This document shows positions 62,658 through 64,000 of a stretch of DNA of 64,000 nt, in pieces. Numbering within the stretch: the first letter of the stretch is position 1; each line of letters begins with the position of its first letter. Source of the stretch: Fibrivirga algicola (GTDB lineage: Bacteria; Bacteroidota; Bacteroidia; Cytophagales; Spirosomataceae); assembly GCF_011742925.1 (NCBI RefSeq), contig NZ_WAEL01000008.1, positions 124,001 to 188,000 of the forward strand. Direction: 5' to 3'. The position numbers and the translations under genes are program-made. A model generated the notes under the pieces. That model was not told the origin of the DNA and made no database searches. It saw nothing but the letters and a program-made list of their open reading frames with translations.

Positions 62658-64000
62658 CTATCGAACAAACGCCATGGCTACGCCGCCATCGACGTTCAGG
62701 ACGTTACCAGTTGATTTATTGAGCAGACCGCCCACAAACGCAAAGCAGGCATTGGCAATATCATCGGGCAGAATGACTTCGTTGAGCAAGGTACGTTTGG
62801 CATAATAAGCGGGTAGCTCAGCCACCGTGATACCGTATGCTTTGGCGCGCCCTTCGGCCCAACCGCCAGCCCAGATGTTCGAATCGGAAATAACGGCGTC
62901 GGGGTTCACCGTGTTGACCCGGATGTGATCGCCACCAAGTTCGGCCGCGTTTAACCGGCTCAGGTGTAGTTGCGCCGCTTTGGCCGACCCGTATCCTGCA
63001 TTGTTTGGCCCAGCTACCAGTGCGTTCTTCGACACGATATTCACGATATCACCACCCATTTTCTGCTTCCGCATTACGCCTACGGCGGCCTGGGTGACCA
63101 TAAACTGGCCTTTCACCAGAATATCGTACAGCCGGTCCCACTCCTCGATGGTGTGCTCGGCGATGGGCCTCGAAATGCTGATACCTGCGTTGTTTACCAC
63201 GATGTCGACTCCGCCAAAGGCCAGACAGGCGGCCTTGTACGCCTCGGCGATGCTGGCCGCATTGGTTACGTTCAGGGTAGTAGTTGCTACCACATCGGCA
63301 CCAAACGCCTTCACAAACTCAGCTTTCGACGAGTCGAGGCGATCCTGATCGATGTCGTTCAGAATGACACAGGCACCTTCCTGCGCATATTTTTTGGCAA
63401 TGGCTTTACCAATACCACCGCCGCTGCCAGTTACCAGGGCAATCTTGCCCGACAGCGGTTTTGGTTTGGGCATCCGCTGAAGCTTCGCTTCTTCGAGCAG
63501 CCAGTACTCGATGTTGAACGCCTCCTGACGGGGTAATGACGTGTACTCAGAGATAGCCTCGGCCCCGCGCATCACGTTGATGGCGTTGATATAAAATTCG
63601 GCGGCTACACGGGCAGTCTGCTTGTCTTTGGCAAAGGTGAACATACCCACACCCGGCCACAGCAACACTACCGGGTTGCGGTCGCGAATGGCGGGGCTAT
63701 TCGGGTGTTTGCACATGTCGTAATACTCCTGATACATAGCCCGGTACGCATCGAATGCCGGAGCAAGCCGCTCCTGAATGGCGGCCGTATCGGTTACAGC
63801 TTCGTCGGGGGCAAGTTCCAGTACCAGTGGGCTGATCTTGGTCCGCAGGAAGTGATCGGGGCAGGACGTACCCAGCGGGGCCAGGCGCGACAGGTCATTT
63901 GAGTTGGTGAACTCCAGCACGCGGTCATCGTCTGTAAAATGGCCAATCATGTGACGCTCACTGCTACACAGCCCACGAAGGATCGGAGCCAGTTGCGCTG
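62658..64000 (-). CDS. rhaEW: Bifunctional rhamnulose-1-phosphate aldolase / short-chain dehydrogenase (5' part outside window)
   Basis: The frame is open to the right window edge (about 447 codons visible), so the N-terminus is missing. The visible N-terminal part (GTSCPDHFLRTK, VVLLWPGVGMFTFAKDK, AAEFYINAINVMRGAEAI) belongs to the class II aldolase half. The C-terminal half is an SDR with TGSGGGIG, NNAGIS, Ser in NIVSKNA, and YGSAKAA as the Tyr-x-x-x-Lys pair. Together these match the RhaE-RhaW (YuxG-like) fusion that cleaves rhamnulose 1-phosphate to DHAP and lactaldehyde and oxidises the lactaldehyde to lactate. Confidence 0.93.
   Translation of the reverse strand, partial: AQLAPILRGLCSSERHMIGHFTDDDRVLEFTNSNDLSRLAPLGTSCPDHFLRTKISPLVLELAPDEAVTDTAAIQERLAPAFDAYRAMYQEYYDMCKHPNSPAIRDRNPVVLLWPGVGMFTFAKDKQTARVAAEFYINAINVMRGAEAISEYTSLPRQEAFNIEYWLLEEAKLQRMPKPKPLSGKIALVTGSGGGIGKAIAKKYAQEGACVILNDIDQDRLDSSKAEFVKAFGADVVATTTLNVTNAASIAEAYKAACLAFGGVDIVVNNAGISISRPIAEHTIEEWDRLYDILVKGQFMVTQAAVGVMRKQKMGGDIVNIVSKNALVAGPNNAGYGSAKAAQLHLSRLNAAELGGDHIRVNTVNPDAVISDSNIWAGGWAEGRAKAYGITVAELPAYYAKRTLLNEVILPDDIANACFAFVGGLLNKSTGNVLNVDGGVAMAFVR

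Overview
The window comes from a Gram-negative member of the Bacteroidota, most likely order Cytophagales and close to Spirosoma/Fibrella (inference). The evidence is one protein with a type IX secretion C-terminal signal, an OmpW/PorT-like barrel, a dimeric class II GlyS, Bacteroidota-type -7 promoter elements (TAnnTTTG), starts without Shine-Dalgarno sequences, and GC in the mid 50s by eye. No rRNA, tRNA, CRISPR array, insertion sequence or prophage was recognised.

Left part (1-15272, all minus strand): a long sugar or glycoside catabolism operon, read right to left. It encodes a heme-c PQQ-type dehydrogenase-like protein, a DUF1080 (3-keto-disaccharide hydrolase type) protein, a DUF4432 aldose-epimerase-like protein, a cupin resembling mannose-6-phosphate isomerase, a TIM-barrel epimerase, a Gfo/Idh/MocA oxidoreductase, a ThuA-like protein with a twin-arginine signal, a 1063-residue fusion of SGNH hydrolase, PVC-type dehydrogenase and cytochrome c, a D-tagatose 3-epimerase-like enzyme, an IolE-like isomerase and an alpha/beta hydrolase. 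The set fits periplasmic oxidation and cleavage of a glycoside followed by cytoplasmic isomerisation; the substrate cannot be read from sequence. A 624-base gene-free region with two palindromes lies upstream.

Middle (15.9-55.8 kb): mostly housekeeping and envelope genes: thioesterase, glyS, a helix-hairpin-helix protein, a LolC/E-type permease, a GH63-like glucosidase, an SDR, a photolyase/cryptochrome, a quinone oxidoreductase broken by a one-base frameshift, several secreted proteins, a DUF255 protein, a 2073-residue surface protein with seven ~81-residue repeats, a YtxH protein, a predicted aminopeptidase, a DUF3108 protein, dnaA, both methylmalonyl-CoA mutase subunits, an S41 peptidase, a PAS histidine kinase, a TMTC-like TPR membrane protein and a NUC1-type nuclease lipoprotein.

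Right end (55.9-64.0 kb, minus strand): an L-rhamnose cassette: bifunctional aldolase/dehydrogenase (cut by the window end), RhaI isomerase, FGGY rhamnulokinase, LutA-LutB-LutC for lactate oxidation, then a GntR-type regulator. Together they would take L-rhamnose to DHAP plus lactaldehyde, lactate and pyruvate.

The most unusual features are not genes. Long intergenic hairpins fill many gaps between co-directional genes, often touching a stop codon on one side and lying within 1-20 bases of the next start on the other. At least one family (core TTGCGCTGCT, ~20-nt loop, AGCAGCGCAA) has four clear copies and one decayed copy, with arms that differ between copies yet still pair. Separately, the heptamer GGTACGT/ACGTACC occurs about 75 times by eye count, where chance predicts about 8.
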